64,000 nt of DNA, from the NCBI GenBank assembly GCA_008638375.1, contig CM018038.1, forward strand, positions 13,600,515 to 13,664,514, written 5' to 3'. Source of the DNA: Nyssa sinensis (lineage: Eukaryota > Streptophyta > Magnoliopsida > Cornales > Nyssaceae). Every line of letters begins with the position of its first letter. Within the stretch, counting starts at the first letter, position 1. A program made the translations under genes and the position numbers. Below are positions 45,859-64,000 of the stretch, one piece after another. The notes below the pieces were generated by a model. That model was not told the DNA's origin and ran no database searches. It worked only from the letters and a program-made list of their open reading frames with translations.

Positions 45859-46213
45859 ATGTGTTTCCATACCTGTCCAAGCAGTTGATTATGGGACGCC
45901 GGGCAGGCCGTCTGGAAATCAGTATCATCAGAAAAATGGACCATATATAATTGCGTTGTTTGCTTTTTCTAGGGTGAAGTAAAACTTGTCTTGTATGGTG
46001 GACAATAATGCGCCACGATAACACCAAGGACAGTTTTTGTTGGTACTGAATTATTATTTTTTCTTTGTCCTTTAATTATCATCTGCTATTCCATCATGCT
46101 TGACACTTGGTGTGTATCTACTCTATGTAAATACACACATATAGATCTTTGAAAATTCTGAAGAAGAAGAAAGAGATCAAACAACGAAACGAAGCAGAGA
46201 TTAGAGCTCAAAT
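45859..46213 (+). promoter_or_regulatory. Proximal promoter and leader of the ADH-like gene
   Basis: This is the only host-like sequence between the Mutator right end and the ADH start. The leader just before ATG is purine-rich (GAAGAAGAAGAAAGAGATC at about 46158-46176) and the start context is AAATATGGCG. A weak TATA-like phrase, CTATGTAAATACAC, lies at about 46122-46135. No classical anaerobic-response element was recognised. Confidence 0.5.
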
Positions 46214-59790
<13,577 letters not shown>

Positions 59791-60971
59791 ATGGGTTGCC
59801 AATGTTTTCAAAAGCATATTTTCTGATCTTAATAACAACACTGCATGATAAATAATGTTCGTCCAAATGCATTTGTCTAAATCAAGAAAATTGCTTTGCA
59901 TGGTGTAGTGTTAATATTATTTTTAAAATTAATAGACGTGTTATGTCTTTTTATTTAAATTTAAAAATATATATAATGAATAATGTTATTAATAAATTAT
60001 TTTAGTAACTTAATCCGACATACTTGACATTACTCAATTTATAATACATATAGTTGTTGTATGTAAAAGAAAAAAAATCCTCAAAGTGAACTATTCATAG
60101 AAAACTATTTTGGCATAGTTTAATTATGTTTTCAAAAACTTAACTAAGTCAAAATTTAAAACTAAAAATGAAGAAAGAATAAAAATTAGGAGAAAATGGT
60201 AAAAAGTTTCTAAAATAAAATTTTAAATCTAAAAAATTCATGACACATTTTTTCTATCTGAAATTTTTTTTTTAAAATTTTTAATGCAAAAAAATTTAAT
60301 TGTTAACTTTCATCTTAATACTGTTAAAAAATATTACTGATTATATTAAAATGACTTTCAATATACATTTTCGAAAAACAAAACTAAAAAATATATAAAA
60401 TAAATTTTCTAATCCCAAAAAATCATAATAATTTATAAAGTAAAAATTTATTTTTTAGACATTCTAGATAAATTAAAAAAAATGTTATGTTTTTATTTTT
60501 ATTAAAGAATTTGTTGTATCTATTATTTAGTATTTTTAAAATATATTTTGAAGATTATTTTAGTCTAATCAATAATATTTTTTAACTGTGTTAAAATAAA
60601 ATTTAACAATATAACTTTTTTATATTAAAAATTAATTTTTTAAATTTTTTAAATAAAAAAAATATATCATAGACTTTGTGAATTAAAAAATTATTTTAAC
60701 AACTTTTTAATATTGTTGCTTCAAAGTCGGATTCGGTTCGACTCTTTCAAAGTTTTAGTTTTAGGCTGGCCTGGACTTAGACTTGGAATGACGGGGCCTA
60801 ACCTGGCCTGCCCCAATTGCACCTTTACTCCCAACTCCGAAGTTCAGGGACCCGAAGCCGGCAAACGAAACGTGGCTAACTCTGGGTGGTCTCGAAAACC
60901 TGACAACATTTATTTCTTCCCTCATACTTTGACCGTCTCTCGCGGCTGAAGCTAATTCTTCAGATCAATCA
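59791..60971. other. ADH 3' region and gene-free spacer
   Basis: The phrase GCATGATAAATAATG at about 59845 could serve as the ADH polyadenylation signal region. The next 800 bases are AT-rich with no gene. Around 60780-60825, GACGGGGCCTAACCTGGC then CCCAATTGCACCTTTA resembles a hAT end; no partner end was found. Confidence 0.5.
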
Positions 60972-61013
60972 ATGGGCGAAGTCGACAGCGGAAAAACCCC
61001 AACTTTGGCTGAG
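60972..61013 (+). CDS. Candidate first coding exon of a downstream gene (partial)
   Basis: ATGGGCGAAGTC opens a short exon encoding MGEVDSGKTPTLAE, followed at 61014 by GTATCA, an acceptable splice donor after GAG. Base composition rises around it (60830-61010), as in a plant 5' UTR and first exon, and the start context (TCAATGGGC) is good. No second exon is recognisable before the window ends, so the product is unknown. It reads in the same direction as ADH and begins 1.2 kb after it. Confidence 0.35.
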
Positions 61014-62263
61014 GTATCACATCTCTATCCACCTAACATCTGTAATCATTCTCTTGTTCTGAAAGGTTGCGATGTCTTAGAACGCACTAAGATCAAAGTA
61101 TCAATTTGATCTATATTTCTTACCTAAGTTCGTAACTTCTAGTTGCTTTTGGTTTTTAAATTGATAATTGGAGTAATTTGGTGATATTTGGATCCCGTCG
61201 AGCATCGATCTTAGTGTTCCTTTTGGTGGGCTTCAATATGAATTCATCGGTTCTGATAGAGAGAATTCATCCATCAGTAAAATTAGGCATTGATTGCATT
61301 GTTGATATTATGATCTATGTGGGTACATTAAGCATTCTAATTTTTGAAACGATGATCTGATTTAACTGTTACTTGGATTTTAGAGGGATTGGTTCCAATT
61401 TAATTCTACTTCAGTAGACGAGTTCTAGCCTACAAGTGAAATAAAAAAGAACCGGATTATTATGTTGCTTTGGTGATAATGACATGAAAGTTGTATAAAG
61501 TTCTTTTAAGCTCCATTGGGATAAACTTTTTCCCCCATATAAGCCAGAACTCTCCATTTTAGTCGTAATCAAAGTTATTTACCAATTAATCCAAAGACCA
61601 AAATTGGTTTATGCATTTGGTACTTCCAATTGTTGAGCAAACATAGCCTTTCCATAATTTTTCTATATATAGTTGCAGTCATGATAAAGTAATGCCCTTT
61701 TGATTCTCCCGTGACAGTGTTGTATGTTACTTTACACAATTAAAGAACACAATCTGATATAGCATCAAATGTGTTTTAACATTGTATGCTTTACAAAGGA
61801 ATGCATACAATTGGTGTTGCTTGAGCTTGTCTGTTGATCCCCCTCCCCAAAAAAATGCTCGCTTTCTTGTATCTGAAGAGTGAAATGGAACACTTGGAGG
61901 ATTCAGGACTTCTTGTGGCTATGCTGAAACTGCCCTTCACCAGATTGCTGTTCTTTTGGGAATCTTCAGCCAGCTTTGCAATTTAATCTCTGTCCTTGAC
62001 TTTTTTTTGTCACATAACTTGTGATTTGAATTTTTTTTTCCAGTTTAGTTTTCTAATGGGTAGTTGTTTCTCTGATTTACATTATTAAACTTCTAGTCTT
62101 CTTACTCTCTGATGTTTTCTCCTAAATAATTTTTTTTTATTCATCACAAAATAGTCTGTGTGACAATTTAGTCTGACACATACATATAAATAAGTATTGC
62201 AAATGGATTTGGAAGGATTTTGCTGAGTATTCCGGTGTAATTTAATGTGTTTTTGACATCATT
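61014..62263. other. Gene-free interval, possibly intron of the downstream gene
   Basis: The sequence is T-rich, as plant introns on the plus strand are, and contains no protein-like exon that I can recognise. Confidence 0.4.
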
Positions 62264-62271
62264 TTATAGCA

Positions 62272-62450
62272 AAGGGTAATGCTACTTTAAGTTCGAGTAC
62301 ATATGAGACAGTATGTTTTAACCCTTGGATAGTCTTGGGATTAAGTTTTTATTTATTTCAACCACTTTATCTCAAGTTCCAAGATCATCCAATGGTTAAA
62401 ACTTAAAACACGTAGTCTCATATGCGCTCGAGCTTACAGTAACATTTCCC
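62272..62450. mobile_element. 179-bp fold-back MITE with 8-bp TSD
   Basis: The two halves are inverted copies: AATGCTACTTTAAGTTCGAG at the left and, read on the reverse strand from the right, AATGTTACTGTAAGCTCGAG. Both continue through CATATGAGAC and GTTTTAA blocks, so the arms are about 75 bp each. TTATAGCA flanks it exactly at 62264-62271 and 62451-62458. There is no coding capacity. Confidence 0.85.
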
Positions 62451-62616
62451 TTATAGCAAGTGTATTTAGTGGTATGGTTTGATACACTACTTAAAGTCCT
62501 AAATATATTCTGTATGCCAACCACTTTTTCTATAGTAGGTTCTGAGTAACTTAGTAAAGTCTAATGGGAATTGTGCTTAAACCTAGCTTAATATCTCTTG
62601 GACTTTGAGCAACACC

Positions 62617-63276
62617 CAAGGATCAAAATTTCGTTTCTTTTCCATCGAAACGACCGAAACGTTTCCGTTTCTCAGGGAACCGAAACGAAACACTAGTAGA
62701 ATATCGAAATTCACATGTTTTCGTGGAAACATACTGAAATTAGTGAAAACATATCGAATCAAAAGAAACATTTCTTTTGTATCAACAATAATTCTAGAAG
62801 TTAGTAAAAAATAATATCCATTTATTTTTCAAGGATTAAGACTCAAAATTACAAGAAGATACTTTCATTATTTTTCCTAAAATAATAGAAAAGTAGTAAG
62901 AAAAATAAAGTGTAGAGAAATAACTATTTTAATACTAAGTTACTAATTATAATAGGTTTAAATTGCTATTTGTTTTACTTTTTATTTTATATGTAACTTG
63001 TGTCAAATTATCTAATTCGTAGATATTACATAGTATATATCTATTATGTCATTTATCATGAATTAGTGTCATTTATCATGAATATGATATATATGCCTTA
63101 AACGTGCACAAATATTCAATAAATAGGCTTATTTATATAAATAAATAAATTTTAAGTTATGTTTTCACATGTTTCTAATTTTTTTTCCGTTTTCATTATG
63201 TTTCCGAAACGTTTTCGAAATGTTTCCATTTCCGGACAGACCGAAACTATACATCGAAACGATATTTTGATCCTTG
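62617..63276. mobile_element. 660-bp hAT-type MITE with perfect 8-bp TSD
   Basis: The inverted ends are CAAGGATCAAAATTTCG and CAAGGATCAAAATATCG (right end reversed). GCAACACC stands on both sides (62609-62616 and 63277-63284). Subterminal regions are packed with CGAAACG/CGTTTCG words near both ends. The interior is AT-rich with no gene. Confidence 0.9.
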
Positions 63277-63284
63277 GCAACACC

Positions 63285-64000
63285 TTCTCCTTGACCATCT
63301 GAAACAAGAAGGATCAAAATAAGGAACAGTTTACGCCTTTTATGACTTGAGGATTGATGACGAGGATGGCCTCATTATTATTAAACAAAATGCTTGGCAT
63401 GTAAATATTGAGGTTCATGTTTTATCATGCAAGGGGCACAAGAGAGGGATTCGAATATTTGAGGCTTGCTTCTAATAAATTGATGAGAAATGTTTTTGAC
63501 AATAAATTAGGACTTATAGAATCACTCTTCATTTTTTTTTTTGTATTTGTTTAGTCTATAATTCTTTGGTTTATGAATTTTATTTGACCTCTTCAAAAGA
63601 TTTTCTTAGTAATTGGAAGTCCTTTGTTGTAACACCTAGGGTTCATGTCTCCTTAGGTTGCACCTTTTTTCCCCCATTTGAGTCCTATTTGTATGCTTCA
63701 TAGTATATTCTGGCGTGCAACTTTCTATACAATAAAAACAATACTGGGGGGCCTCATACCACATCTGTATCTTGTATTACTAATGTGAAACACTACTTGT
63801 TTCTTCTACGAGTATATACTAGAAGCAAAGTTGCTAACTGAATTGTAATTGAGCAAAAAGTCATGCTTAGAGTTTCATATGAAAAAAAAATAATGTAAAC
63901 CGTGGCATATCATTTTTCTTCCCTCTTGATTTTGTTTATTTCCATGATTGATAGTATGGAGCATGATTGAATGAGCATCGTCCTTTTAATCTTACACCAA
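63285..64000. other. Gene-free interval to the window end
   Basis: No exon, RNA or repeat boundary is supported. If the exon at 60972 is real this is probably still its first intron. Confidence 0.4.

Noticed and set aside
61178..61360. 60-codon open frame after the candidate exon at 60972
   Set aside because: It is T-rich intron-like sequence with no splice acceptor giving a frame from the first exon and no recognised domain.

Overview
The window is a stretch of nuclear genome from a flowering plant. I infer this from an intron-rich alcohol dehydrogenase gene, a HAIKU1-type VQ-motif gene, angiosperm-type Ty1/copia and Ty3/gypsy retrotransposons, TRIM, hAT, Mutator and MITE elements, and a very AT-rich background. 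I cannot name the species. No bacterial operons, CRISPR arrays or rRNA genes are visible.

Only two host genes are convincing. A single-exon VQ protein gene, HAIKU1/IKU1-like, lies on the minus strand at 20238-21182. A ten-exon alcohol dehydrogenase-like gene lies on the plus strand at 46214-59790; its exons join in frame into 389 codons with all expected zinc ligands. A likely first exon of a third gene starts at 60972 and continues past the window.

The rest is mostly layered transposable elements, many with target-site duplications (TSDs) that can be read by eye. Left to right: a 3.16 kb solo LTR (763-3919, TSD CCTCA); a decayed 4.3 kb hAT transposon (4941-9233); a hAT relic interrupted by a LINE 3' end (11790-12818); a scrambled array of TRIM mini-retrotransposons (15035-17557) with a PIF-like MITE inside one LTR; a small copia-type solo LTR (22546-22797); an AT-rich repeat field (23600-25250); a broken Tat-type gypsy element on the minus strand (about 26150-31920) whose antisense ORF can be followed across two in-frame introns; a 180-bp repeat family split by a hAT-like insertion (34350-35640); and a Mutator-like element with about 260-bp inverted ends (36202-45858) that contains a 5.7 kb solo LTR (39612-45324, TSD TGAAC). 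The right end of that Mutator-like element is about 355 bp upstream of the ADH start codon.

The ADH gene has tolerated large insertions. Its fourth intron is 9.4 kb and holds a degenerate copia element, itself interrupted by a 3.26 kb non-coding LTR element (TSD GAAGC). Complementary microsatellites, (TA)n(GA)n in intron 5 and (CT)n(AT)n in intron 8, bracket exons 6-8, and the second directly abuts the exon 8 splice donor. Downstream, the putative intron of the third gene carries two MITEs with perfect 8-bp TSDs (62272-62450 and 62617-63276). I see no clearly new multi-gene system; the interesting material is the nested element architecture and its possible effects on ADH transcription and splicing.
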